Shown piece by piece: positions 25,637-33,742 of a stretch of 64,000 nt of DNA. The notes beneath the pieces are model-generated. The model made no database searches and was not told the DNA's origin. It saw only the letters and a program-made list of their open reading frames with translations. The stretch lies in assembly GCA_023386495.1 (NCBI GenBank), contig JAEWJS010000164.1, positions 17,236 through 81,235 of the forward strand, read 5' to 3'. How positions within the stretch are numbered: the first letter of the stretch is position 1; each line of letters opens with the position of its first letter. The position numbers and the translations under genes are program-made. Source of the DNA: Bacillota bacterium (GTDB lineage: Bacteria; Bacillota; Bacilli; Paenibacillales; Paenibacillaceae).

Positions 25637-26472
25637 GCGTTTTTTTCCTCTTGCGTATGCGGCTTGGTGCCGCAAGCCATGAGGAAGATCATCATCGCAT
25701 ACGCATCGCTGGAATGACTAAGCTGTTCGGAGGCGCGGCTTAACTGTTCGAATTCCTCATTCGTAATCATTCCCCTGTTGCGGAAGCCAGCGAACCTTCT
25801 GCTATCGAATTGCTGCTTGAATCCTTCGATCCCATGCAGGTCGCTGTGCTGAACGACTGCATCTAGATCGACGTCAGCGAAACCTGCTTGGGCGAGCAGT
25901 CTAGGCAGGCTTCTGCCAATCAGGCGATTCCCTCCGCGCGCGGCCGCACTCGCCGCGATCTTACGCAGAATCGACGGCAGCACTTCCAGGTCGGGGTGAA
26001 CCACACCGAATAGGCCGTCATCCAGATCGATAATGACCAGCTTGCCGCCGGGCTTCAGCACGCGGTGAATTTCTCTAGCCGCTTCAAGCGGATGATGCAG
26101 ATGCAAGAACAATAACCTTGCAATCGCGAAGTCATACTGGCCGTCAGGGAGCCCCGTCTCCATGACGGAGGCTTGAACGAACGCGAGATTGGGCCGGTTT
26201 GACAACCTTGTCCGCGCATAATCGAGCAGCTTACCGTCAACCTCTAGCGCAGTGACCGGGCTGTCTGGCAGATGATCGAGCAGTTGCTCCGTTACGAACC
26301 CCGGCCCGCTCCCCAGCTCGAGTACACGCATTCCATTTTGCAGCCCGAACCACGCTAAGTGCCGGAGTTCTTGCCGCCATCCCATGCTCGCTTGCAGTTT
26401 CAGTCGCTCCATCTCTTCCTCGAATGAGAGTGCGACTCTACTAACGTTATACGTGGACTGGAAGTCCTTCAT
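25633..26472 (-). CDS. class I SAM-dependent methyltransferase
   Basis: A 279-residue methyltransferase. Motif I is VLELGSGPGFVTEQLL (about residues 50-65), followed by VTALEVDGKLLDYA, the motif-II-like FDFAIARLLFLHLHHP region, and HRVLKPGGKLVIIDLDDGLFG. This is the UbiE/MenG-like Methyltransf_25 type acting on small molecules. An N-terminal segment FQSTYNVSRVALSFEEEMERL is typical of this group. The ATG at 26472 is six bases after GGAGGGG. It lies 24 bases after the preceding hydrolase stop and may form an operon with it. The acceptor is unknown. Confidence 0.88.
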   Translation of the reverse strand: MKDFQSTYNVSRVALSFEEEMERLKLQASMGWRQELRHLAWFGLQNGMRVLELGSGPGFVTEQLLDHLPDSPVTALEVDGKLLDYARTRLSNRPNLAFVQASVMETGLPDGQYDFAIARLLFLHLHHPLEAAREIHRVLKPGGKLVIIDLDDGLFGVVHPDLEVLPSILRKIAASAAARGGNRLIGRSLPRLLAQAGFADVDLDAVVQHSDLHGIEGFKQQFDSRRFAGFRNRGMITNEEFEQLSRASEQLSHSSDAYAMMIFLMACGTKPHTQEEKNA

Positions 26473-26496
26473 CTATTCCCCTCCATTGCGCATCCA

Positions 26497-27378
26497 TCAA
26501 CGATTGTCACTGAAATAACGAATGAGTTCCTCATTGACCGTTGCTGCTTGTTCGAGATTGATGCCGTGCCCTGCGTCAGGAATGATTTTATAACAGATCC
26601 GGTTATGCTCCAATTCCCTGATCGCTCCCGGGTAGTTGGACATGCGGTCATATTCACCGATCAAGTAGAGGGCTTTCTCTCGCAGAATCGCGAGTTCTTC
26701 TTCCTTGAAAATCCTGTATTTGTGTCGCATCATTGCTCGATTGTTGAAGTAGGTCAGCAGATAGGTCCAGTGCGAGAGAATCTCCGGATGGTCCTCGAAC
26801 ACGGTCGAGCGGCTAGGAGCACACATTTTTCGAAATAGCCTTCTTGTTGTTCTGTCGGATACGGGGAATAGTGCCTCAGGGAGAAAAAACAGCATCGTCC
26901 GCAACACATTCACTTTGACTCCGCCTGCCATCCCCACCATCCGATCGACCCTAGCCGGATAACGAATCGTGTAATAGCTAGCTAGATACGATCCATTGGA
27001 GACGCCCGCAAGATTGACGCGATCAAGCCCGTAATGCTCCCGGATCTTGTCAATCCAGGACGCTTGATCAAAGTCTCGCGAGAACCGGTCATTCGGCACG
27101 CTCTTGCCCGGACCGCCGATCGTATCGATCGCATAGATCGCGAAATGTCTGGAGAGTTCAGCGATATTATAGATCCACATGAGTGCCGAATTGTCTCCGA
27201 CACCATGGAACAGGAATAATGGCGCATTGTGAGTTTCGCCGGCTTGGATCACATGGGTTAGACCGAATGTCGTCTGAATCTCCGCCTCTTGATAGGGAAC
27301 GCCCCATTGCTCCAGCAATCTTTGATAAGATGCCAGAACAATTTCTTTGCCTGCTTCCTTCTTGTATGGGTTCACCAT
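26497..27378 (-). CDS. alpha/beta hydrolase
   Basis: A 293-residue alpha/beta-hydrolase. LFLFHGVGDNSALMW provides the oxyanion loop, GVSNGSYLASYYT the nucleophile elbow (Ser), and DAGHGINLEQ the catalytic His; the acid is probably in LIGEYDRMSN. Strands and helices follow the canonical order. It resembles the Bacillus RsbQ/YdjP group of hydrolases. A five-prime leader with tandem hairpin repeats (27441-27560) precedes it. The methyltransferase gene follows closely. The substrate is unknown. Confidence 0.88.
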   Translation of the reverse strand: MVNPYKKEAGKEIVLASYQRLLEQWGVPYQEAEIQTTFGLTHVIQAGETHNAPLFLFHGVGDNSALMWIYNIAELSRHFAIYAIDTIGGPGKSVPNDRFSRDFDQASWIDKIREHYGLDRVNLAGVSNGSYLASYYTIRYPARVDRMVGMAGGVKVNVLRTMLFFLPEALFPVSDRTTRRLFRKMCAPSRSTVFEDHPEILSHWTYLLTYFNNRAMMRHKYRIFKEEELAILREKALYLIGEYDRMSNYPGAIRELEHNRICYKIIPDAGHGINLEQAATVNEELIRYFSDNR

Positions 27379-27440
27379 CGGACATATTGCCTCTCCTTTT
27401 GTGTTGCACTATACGCTCATGCTCGCGCTTACGCCGATCG

Positions 27441-27560
27441 TTCGGCCTAGCAGCGCCAGTACCCACGAACGAGTGCGGTTTTTCGCATTCGTTCGGCCCA
27501 GTAGCGTCAATCCCGGCGAACGAGTGCGGTTTTTCGCATTCGTTCGGCCCAGCAGCGATA
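27441..27560. repeat. 51-bp tandem repeat with internal hairpins, about 2.5 copies
   Basis: The unit starting GAACGAGTGCGG occurs at 27467 and 27518, exactly 51 bases apart, with a partial third copy upstream. The first 40 bases of the two full units are nearly identical. Each unit contains an inverted repeat, GAACGAGTGCG/CGCATTCGTTC, around a GTTTTT loop. The gap between flanking genes is 270 bases. Confidence 0.85.
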
Positions 27561-27648
27561 CAACCTCCGAATGAATTCGAGTCCCTCTAGGTCTTCAGGT
27601 CTTCATCCCTCATGCGCATTAAATTGAGGATGCAAAATGGCAGGCTTT

Positions 27649-27939
27649 TCACGATTCCGTGCTATCGCGCTCGATATACCCGAACGACACTCGACTAGGA
27701 AGGTCTTCTGCCTCCTGATAGGCTGCTCGCAGATCAGGCACATACTGTCTCGTCAAATGGATGCCCTCGATGATTCTATAGATGTTCCCAAGGTCGTCAG
27801 CAGGTAGTGCCTCCAGCTCTTCCAACGTCATGCCGATCTGCCTACCATGAATGCGCGTCAGACCTTCCTCAAGGAGCTTCCGATCTTCCGCTGACAATCG
27901 TTCATACGCTTTCTGAACAACCTTCGCATCACAATCCAT
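27649..27939 (-). CDS. small uncharacterised helical protein
   Basis: A 96-residue acidic, mostly helical protein (KAYERLSAEDRKLLEEGLTR; LEELEALPADDLGNIYRIIE). It has no signal peptide and no recognised domain. The ATG follows AGGAGG by 11 bases and lies 15 bases after the MOSC gene stop, so it is probably the last gene of that operon. The function is unknown. Confidence 0.7.
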   Translation of the reverse strand: MDCDAKVVQKAYERLSAEDRKLLEEGLTRIHGRQIGMTLEELEALPADDLGNIYRIIEGIHLTRQYVPDLRAAYQEAEDLPSRVSFGYIERDSTES

Positions 27940-27954
27940 GCGTCATGCTGCCTC

Positions 27955-28686
27955 CTAACCCTTCACAATGTAAACGTTGTCCCCTGTTCGCACCTCACCA
28001 GGCTGTACAACGGATGCATACAGGCCGAATAACGTCCCCATCTCATCGCTGACTTTCCTCAAGATGGCTGGATCCCGCTCCAGCGTATCCGGATCGATCG
28101 TAATCATCATGCATCGCTCGCAAACTTCAACAACCTCGACAATCGCGTCACCGATGACAAGCTGTTGCCCAATCAGCGCCTCATCCTCCATGGCGTCATC
28201 CTCTTCGAGTGCAACCACCAGATTCGCGCGAAAACGTCTGCGATCAACCGGATACCCCAGCAAATTCTCCAGCCTGCGCAACATACGATCCGTGATCAGA
28301 AGCAGGCCTCCCGCATCCACGGCCATGAGCGAATCGCCATCAGGCTCGCACCGCAGCATCGTGATCGCACGCTTCGTCTGCGGCTGGATCTCTGCTAAAA
28401 ATTGCTCGTTCCACGCATGGACTGTCCCATCCGGAGCGGTCACTTGCACGCTCGGGAGTCCGATCCCCCCAACCTCGTACGCAGCTTGATAGGATAATAG
28501 CTTCGGCAGCTCCCGTGCCGTAAGATAACGGTCCCAGCCCTCGATCCCCTTTTCGATGAATGCATGGATTCGGTCGCCGTACACGCCGTATGCCTCCAGA
28601 CGAACACTCGCAAGCTCTTCGCCTGCCATCGATTTTACGGGGTACCGCGCAATCCCCGTAAGTTTGCCGATCAACTGCCGATCCAT
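27955..28686 (-). CDS. MOSC-domain protein
   Basis: A 243-residue protein with the MOSC-N beta-barrel (GIARYPVKSMAGEELASVRLEAYGVYGDR) followed by the MOSC core. The region RRRFRANLVVALEED and the conserved cysteine in EVCERCMMITIDPDTLERD are typical of MOSC proteins such as YiiM/YcbX, which bind molybdenum cofactor or carry sulfur for it. ATG at 28686 follows GGGAGGG by six bases. It overlaps the end of the upstream frameshifted methyltransferase gene by 16 bases. The substrate is unknown. Confidence 0.92.
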   Translation of the reverse strand: MDRQLIGKLTGIARYPVKSMAGEELASVRLEAYGVYGDRIHAFIEKGIEGWDRYLTARELPKLLSYQAAYEVGGIGLPSVQVTAPDGTVHAWNEQFLAEIQPQTKRAITMLRCEPDGDSLMAVDAGGLLLITDRMLRRLENLLGYPVDRRRFRANLVVALEEDDAMEDEALIGQQLVIGDAIVEVVEVCERCMMITIDPDTLERDPAILRKVSDEMGTLFGLYASVVQPGEVRTGDNVYIVKG

Positions 28687-29485
28687 TCCATCCCTCCCTT
28701 CTCCATCGACGATGCTCTCGCTATCACCAGGTAATAACAGTTCGTTACTTTGAGCCCCAGTGGAGATGCATATTGGTCAAAAATCCCCGCCACGTCCCGC
28801 ATGCATGCTTCCCACACATCTTCGTGCAAGCGCCGGCTCTGTCCGAAGCACTTCTTAATCAGCACATCCTCCGGGGTAGCCAAGTACTCCGTCTCCTCTA
28901 ACAACTCGGCTCTTATATCCATTAGCCCGGAATGCGCCAACTCCAGCTCGGGCAGAATGTCGCTCGGCTCGGGGTACGGTGCAGGATGATACAGTCCCGG
29001 AAAAACCTCACGGAGTAAACCGTGGCTCCCGGCATGATAGAGTGCCATAACTACTCCGTCAGGCTTAACGACTCGATTCCCTTCCGGAACCAGTGTTTCG
29101 GTCCTTTCTTGGTATAGGCAAGATCGAAGCTTCTATCCGCGAAAGGCAGTTCTGCATTGCCGTCGACAACCATGAACCGAATATGGCGCGCGGCATATTC
29201 GGCATTGGCCGCAGCAATGAAGGTCTCAGATGTGTCGATTCCGGTCACTTCCTCTGCCACCGAAGCAAACATACCTGCAAATTCGCCATGCCCGCAGCCA
29301 ATTTCGAGAATCTTGCTGCCCCGAGCTACTTCAGACAACCTGTCCGCGAATATCGACTCGGCAGTCGGTCCCTCGAACCGTGACTTCCAGGGGTATTGAT
29401 AGATGCCCGATTCGCTTCCTAATTGCGCATACCATGCATCGCTATGCGGGGTGACCCACTCGGCATGCTTCATGGGATCGAACAA
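28671..29485 (-). pseudogene. class I methyltransferase split by a single-base frameshift
   Basis: Two adjacent frames together make one methyltransferase of about 270 residues. The first (29051-29485, TTG start after AGGGAGGG) has motif I KILEIGCGHGEFAGMF and the DGNAELPFADRSFDLAYTKKGPKHWFR segment, then runs into a stop. The second frame (28671-29048) continues in the other register: directly before its ATG the codons read RVVKPDGVVMALYHAG, the classic motif-III/beta-5 sequence. One missing base around 29082-29087, after WFR, restores the full protein. It could be a real inactivating deletion or a sequencing error. Confidence 0.8.
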
Positions 29486-29498
29486 TCGTCTCCCTCCC

Positions 29499-30317
29499 TC
29501 AACCCAAGAATCTAATCTCGTTCACTACGCCGGACGGCAAGAACCCGACATTCCGGTAGACGCGATTCGAGTCGGGATTCAGCTGATCCGCATACAGCAT
29601 CGGGATCAGCTTCTCGCTGTGCAGGATGCTGCATAACGCCGAGACGATCGCGCTGGCGTACCCATTTTGCCGATGCGGCGGCGGGGTGTAGACCGAATTG
29701 ATTCTGCCATATCTACGTGACCGATGCGCAAGGTTCGCCATCGACACGATTTTGTTCTCGATGGTCCAGACGTACAGCTTACCGCTGGAGCACATCCATT
29801 CCGCAGCAGCAAGATGGCTCTCCGCATTGGACGGTGTTCCATATGCATCCTCTTGGAAGCCGGCCAGGAACGCCGCAATGACTGGTGCATCCTGCCGATT
29901 CGAGACCCTCAGTCGTCCCGCAACAACCGGTCGGTTAGGAACATTCGGGCAGGTGTACGATTCCATCCCCATTCGCGTCTCATAGGATGTCCGACGCTCA
30001 GCGCTATACCGCTCAGCGAAAAGCTTCGCCGTCCGCGCCGTTCCCGTCACGCCAGGCAACACGATGTCGCGTTTCACTAGCGCTTCGACCAACTGCTGAA
30101 TCAGCCGCTCTCGTTCGCTGTCGTTAGCCTGTTCCGTAATCCACAGCCATGCGTTATGTCCCGGCGTCTGTGCGAATATGACCCATCTTCGCCTGCTCGT
30201 CAAGCACAAGGCTTGCTTCGATTCGGTAATGAGGTGAAGAAGATTGTAGGCTGCCTCATCTTGCAGGAATGCAGGCAGCTCCAGCACGGCATCTTCCATG
30301 GTGAATTCAACGATCAT
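29499..30317 (-). CDS. GNAT-family acetyltransferase, two-domain
   Basis: A 272-residue protein. The C-terminal 130 residues carry a GNAT fold with the acetyl-CoA loop at VYTPPPHRQNGYASAIVSALC (R/Q-x-x-G-x-A pattern) and the strand LYADQLNPDSNRVYRNVGF, typical of the FR47/GNAT_acetyltr_2 group. The N-terminal half looks like a degenerate second GNAT domain. The ATG at 30317 has GGAGG five bases upstream and overlaps the end of the preceding methyltransferase by 11 bases. The open frame reaches 30425 but lies inside the neighbour there. The acceptor is unknown. Confidence 0.88.
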   Translation of the reverse strand: MIVEFTMEDAVLELPAFLQDEAAYNLLHLITESKQALCLTSRRRWVIFAQTPGHNAWLWITEQANDSERERLIQQLVEALVKRDIVLPGVTGTARTAKLFAERYSAERRTSYETRMGMESYTCPNVPNRPVVAGRLRVSNRQDAPVIAAFLAGFQEDAYGTPSNAESHLAAAEWMCSSGKLYVWTIENKIVSMANLAHRSRRYGRINSVYTPPPHRQNGYASAIVSALCSILHSEKLIPMLYADQLNPDSNRVYRNVGFLPSGVVNEIRFLG

Positions 30318-31098
30318 GCTTACCTCCGCCTTCTGCTTTTGTCGCCAGGATGAAGAATCGATGCTCCCTGCTCTCGACATAGCCAATGTTCTCGACATCT
30401 CCTTGCATTTCACAGAGTCGATCATAGCAGCGCTCTACCGAGAATCCCGGAAACTCCCATTCGATGATTTTTGCATAATAGACCAGTGCTCCGACATCGT
30501 AGAATCGGAGGATCGGGTAACATTCCTTCCCTTCCTGGATCGCGAAACCGGCATCAAGAAGCTGGCGTGACGCAGACATCAAGCTGAACGCCGGATCCGT
30601 TGTCCGTGACACTTCTTCGCCTATCAATCGATGCGTGAGCGCGAGATTGTTCTGTCCTCCTACTTGCTGCGTGATGAACAAGCCTCCCGGCTTCAGCACG
30701 CGATAGACTTCTTGCGCGTCGAAAGATGCTTGGCGGTTAATCACGAGATCAAAGAATGTATCCGCGAAAGGCAAATCGTCATCATCCGTTACATGCCGTA
30801 CCGTAATGCCATGCATGGGCAACCGCTCCAGGCACAGCTCATAATTAGGCAGATAAGATTCCGTTGCATAGGTGCGCCCGCTTGGCGGCGATAGCGACAG
30901 CAGCAATTCACCGCCGCCGGTCCCCATATCCAGCATCGTGTTCTCCGGCTTCAGATGCGATAGAACAGTGCCGCGATAATCCCAGTCCAAGCCATGTTCC
31001 GAAGTGCGATCCTCGATATAGGAAAAGTCCCAGCCTGCAAATATCCTTCGCTCCTCGTTCAACCATATTTCTCTCATCATTTGTTCGTTCATGTTCAT
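30307..31098 (-). CDS. class I SAM-dependent methyltransferase
   Basis: A 263-residue methyltransferase. Motif I is LDMGTGGGELLLSL (about residues 56-69), then TDDDDLPFADTFFDLVINRQ and the post-motif VYRVLKPGGLFITQQVGGQN. This is the pattern of a bacterial small-molecule methyltransferase of the UbiE/Methyltransf_11 type. The ATG at 31098 has GGAG six bases upstream. It begins a short operon with the GNAT gene (11-base overlap). The acceptor is unknown. Confidence 0.9.
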   Translation of the reverse strand: MNMNEQMMREIWLNEERRIFAGWDFSYIEDRTSEHGLDWDYRGTVLSHLKPENTMLDMGTGGGELLLSLSPPSGRTYATESYLPNYELCLERLPMHGITVRHVTDDDDLPFADTFFDLVINRQASFDAQEVYRVLKPGGLFITQQVGGQNNLALTHRLIGEEVSRTTDPAFSLMSASRQLLDAGFAIQEGKECYPILRFYDVGALVYYAKIIEWEFPGFSVERCYDRLCEMQGDVENIGYVESREHRFFILATKAEGGGKHDR

Positions 31099-31258
31099 CT
31101 ACCTCTCCACATGTTCGTTATGATCTGTGCATGCGAATCGGTGCAGCTTATTGATAACGCGCTGTCGAGCCCGATACAATCCGTTATCAGATCGACTGCA
31201 CCGGGCAGATACCGAAGGTCTTCGTTGTTATCATCTTGTGTCACCTCTGTTTAATAAG

Positions 31259-32050
31259 TTAGACCCACTCTGCCCGATGCTCCCGAATGAATTGGATGTC
31301 GCGCTGGTAGTGTTCGAGATGCCCCTCATCGATCATTTTCTGAAAGGCAGCATCGCCTTCGTTGCATTTTCTAATCATCGTGTTACATAACCCTTCTAGC
31401 CGCAGCAGCACCATATCGATATAATCTGCATCCGTTCCGATTCCATAGGATTCCAAGAATAGCGCGACTCGTTGCTTCACGCGGTTCGCATGCTGCAATG
31501 AATCGTATTCGACGACTTCATCGGACTCGGACAGGTAGAACCTGCTTAAGGGGACGCAAGTATATAAGGTATACGCCACATCCCATAGCCGCGGCCCGGG
31601 TCCAGCAACATCGTAATCGATAATGCCTACCGGTCGCTCATTCTGAAAAATAATATTGTAGATCGCAAAATCATTATGACACAGTACTTCGAAAGGCTTC
31701 GGCGTGTTGTCGATCGGCTCCCAGCTTTCGTCCACGGTAAAATCTTGCACGGCATCATGGTACTGTCGAAGCATTTTCGCAATCTCGGTCAAAGCAGCAT
31801 CGGACCACATGTAGGATTTTAACGGATAATTACCGGCTTCTCCTTCAATATAGGATAAGACCTCTCTCCCTTTATCATCGATGCCCAAAAATTTCGGCGC
31901 ATAACGAAATCCCTTCCGCTCTAAATGCTGAAGCAGTGTATGGACCTTGACGCTTCCTGGTTTCATGTCGCGTCGAACGGTATCTCCCGTACGATATACG
32001 TTCGAGACGTTGCCGCCTGTTAATAACTCCTCGTTCTGTTGATTCGACAT
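31259..32050 (-). CDS. aminoglycoside phosphotransferase-fold kinase (APH family)
   Basis: A 263-residue APH/choline-kinase-fold protein. The catalytic loop is CHNDFAIYNIIF (HxDxxxxN) and the metal-binding motif is GIIDYDVAGPGPRLWDVAY, both in the order expected for APH proteins. The N-terminal lobe is short, with TGGNVSNVYRTGDTVRRD as ATP-binding strands. This group phosphorylates small hydroxyl compounds; true aminoglycoside resistance activity cannot be inferred. It is preceded by GGGGG nine bases upstream. It stands as a single gene. Confidence 0.88.
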   Translation of the reverse strand: MSNQQNEELLTGGNVSNVYRTGDTVRRDMKPGSVKVHTLLQHLERKGFRYAPKFLGIDDKGREVLSYIEGEAGNYPLKSYMWSDAALTEIAKMLRQYHDAVQDFTVDESWEPIDNTPKPFEVLCHNDFAIYNIIFQNERPVGIIDYDVAGPGPRLWDVAYTLYTCVPLSRFYLSESDEVVEYDSLQHANRVKQRVALFLESYGIGTDADYIDMVLLRLEGLCNTMIRKCNEGDAAFQKMIDEGHLEHYQRDIQFIREHRAEWV

Positions 32051-32085
32051 GCGCTGTACCCCCGGTTATGCGTTGTGTTCGCGTC

Positions 32086-32544
32086 TTATGTAACATCCAA
32101 TACCGTCACTTGACCATCGCCATCCGTCACGACATATCGCTCAATGATTGGGAAAATGGACGTCAGTTCCTCCTCTGTCATCGCGCTGGTATCCATTACG
32201 AATTGCGAATAATACGTCAACTCTTTATTCTTCCCGATTCGGTCATCGACCGTAATGAGCTGGGGATTCGTTATCATGAGAGATGCGAACGGTTCCGATA
32301 CGATCGGTATGATCTGTTTGATCTCGTAAGTCGTGCCGCCGGGATTATGCAGCGTAATCGAGAATTCTACCGTCGACTGTTCGCTTGGCTCGCCAGAAAT
32401 TTGTTCGCTGTACCCGCTTAGATACAATGGCCTGGCTTCGCCTCGATTCTCGTTACCGACAGCGAAGATGAGGATGAAGATCCCTACTGCAAGGAGCAGG
32501 ACCCCTATCCTTCTCTGCCTATTCCAAATGTCGGTCCGTTGCAT
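32086..32544 (-). CDS. uncharacterised membrane-anchored protein
   Basis: A 152-residue protein with one N-terminal membrane anchor (RIGVLLLAVGIFILIFAVGN) and an extracellular part of beta-rich appearance (VEFSITLHNPGGTTYEIKQI; ERYVVTDGDGQVTVLD). No known domain was recognised. GAGGTGAA lies before the ATG. It is encoded between the APH-type kinase and a lipoprotein gene. The function is unknown. Confidence 0.75.
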   Translation of the reverse strand: MQRTDIWNRQRRIGVLLLAVGIFILIFAVGNENRGEARPLYLSGYSEQISGEPSEQSTVEFSITLHNPGGTTYEIKQIIPIVSEPFASLMITNPQLITVDDRIGKNKELTYYSQFVMDTSAMTEEELTSIFPIIERYVVTDGDGQVTVLDVT

Positions 32545-32590
32545 AGTTCACCTCTTCACCTTTAGATCCAGTTGCGGAATGTTTGATAAC

Positions 32591-33085
32591 TCAGCCGTAT
32601 TTCTTCTCCCAGCGATCGGACCACTCTTGATAGGTCAAGCCCGTCACTTCCTCTAACGTCTTGCCGTCGAGCGAATACGGCCATCCCATCAGCAATGCCC
32701 CTTGTTGGACCGGGAATGAGGTGCCGCCGATCACCTTGCCTTCGCACATCATGACTGCGATATGCGTCTCCCGCTGATAGATCGCTTCCAGCGGATGATT
32801 ACGCACGGTGAAGCCATACACGGCTATTTCTTTTCCGATATACGAATCCGGCTCTTCCTTCTGAACGCCCCACGTCTGTTGATAGAGCACGGAATCTTCG
32901 CTGCCGTACAATTTGCTCCCGTCTAGTACGTACTTCTTAACCTTGTCGTCTCGGGTGATAATCGCATAACCCTGCTTCTCAACGTACTGCTCCGCTGTTC
33001 TCTCATCGCTAACGACATCATTCCTGCATCCCGCAGCGATCACGATTGCGGTTACGATCATAATGGCAAGGATATTCACTCGCAT
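32591..33085 (-). CDS. small lipoprotein, possibly DUF4830-like
   Basis: A 164-residue lipoprotein with signal sequence ending VIAAGC (cysteine near residue 20). The mature part contains AEQYVEKQGYAIITRDDKVKKYVL and a later segment with IAVMMCEGKVIGGTSFPVQQ. The YVEKQGY segment resembles DUF4830-type lipoproteins, but this rests on memory of the pattern. GGAG lies six bases before the ATG. The function is unknown. Confidence 0.75.
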   Translation of the reverse strand: MRVNILAIMIVTAIVIAAGCRNDVVSDERTAEQYVEKQGYAIITRDDKVKKYVLDGSKLYGSEDSVLYQQTWGVQKEEPDSYIGKEIAVYGFTVRNHPLEAIYQRETHIAVMMCEGKVIGGTSFPVQQGALLMGWPYSLDGKTLEEVTGLTYQEWSDRWEKKYG

Positions 33086-33212
33086 TGGTTACTCCATCCC
33101 CCCCGATCCGAACCTATTGCCAGATAATCAGCTAAGAATAGGATGATTATTGAATTATATTCTACAATGTTTTCCAAATTCCCTGCCAATCGCTTCATAC
33201 CGGCCGTGAACG

Positions 33213-33246
33213 GAAAGAAAACCCCTACCGGCTATGCCGATAGAGG
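33213..33246 (-). terminator. terminator of the fucose operon
   Basis: A stem of 11 base pairs (two G-U) with a three-base loop at 33222-33246 is followed on the minus strand by TTTTCTTT (33213-33221). It lies 25 bases after the fucU stop codon. Confidence 0.85.
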
Positions 33247-33270
33247 CTCACTAGGCTCGACTGTATCAAG

Positions 33271-33702
33271 TTACTCCACCACGACGCCCTTCTTCACGAT
33301 CACATTCGCGTACAGCGCGCTTTCACCTGTCGCCACTATGGCGTATGCCTGCTTGGCACGCTCGTAGAAGGCGAAGCGTTCGACCTGCTCGAACGGCTCC
33401 GCAATGCCGGCGCGGCGTTCGATGATCTCGCGATACGTCCCCCAGATCGGCGTCTCGACCTTGTCGCCCGGCACTACCTGCATGAGAGCGGCAGGCTTCT
33501 CGACATACGGATCGAGCGGCATCAGCTGGAGAATGGCATCCAAGAGGGCCGGCACATCGTGACCATCCGCGCGAATGAGGCGCTGCGCATGGCTCGCTGC
33601 CGGAAAATTGCCGTCCGCCAACACCAGTTCATCGCCATGCCCCATCTCCATTAACACTTTCAATAGTTCAGGCGACAATACCTTCGGAATTCCTATCAGC
33701 AT
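33271..33702 (-). CDS. fucU: L-fucose mutarotase FucU/RbsD family
   Basis: A 143-residue RbsD/FucU mutarotase, which interconverts alpha and beta anomers of the free sugar so that the isomerase can act on it. The start MLIGIPKVLSPELLKVLMEMGHGDELVLADGNFP is the family signature, with the catalytic His at GHGDE and Asp at LADGN. The IWGTYREI segment is also conserved. Length matches FucU. It is the last gene of the fucI-fucA-kinase-fucU operon and has the operon terminator just after it. Confidence 0.93.
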   Translation of the reverse strand: MLIGIPKVLSPELLKVLMEMGHGDELVLADGNFPAASHAQRLIRADGHDVPALLDAILQLMPLDPYVEKPAALMQVVPGDKVETPIWGTYREIIERRAGIAEPFEQVERFAFYERAKQAYAIVATGESALYANVIVKKGVVVE

Positions 33703-33742
33703 TCAAACCGCTCCTCACCATAATAACGTTCTTACTCACGTT

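Noticed and set aside
27441..27560. A possible small CRISPR array
   Set aside because: Only 2.5 units with nearly identical 'spacers', no cas genes, tandem period without unique inserts.
27347..27574. A protein with a repeated RVRFFAFVRPSS unit
   Set aside because: The repeat arises from the 51-base DNA repeat with its hairpins; no start signal or homology.
31099..31258. Imperfect inverted repeat GATAACG...CGTTATC near 31150
   Set aside because: The arms are only seven bases with a 26-base gap, which is expected by chance.
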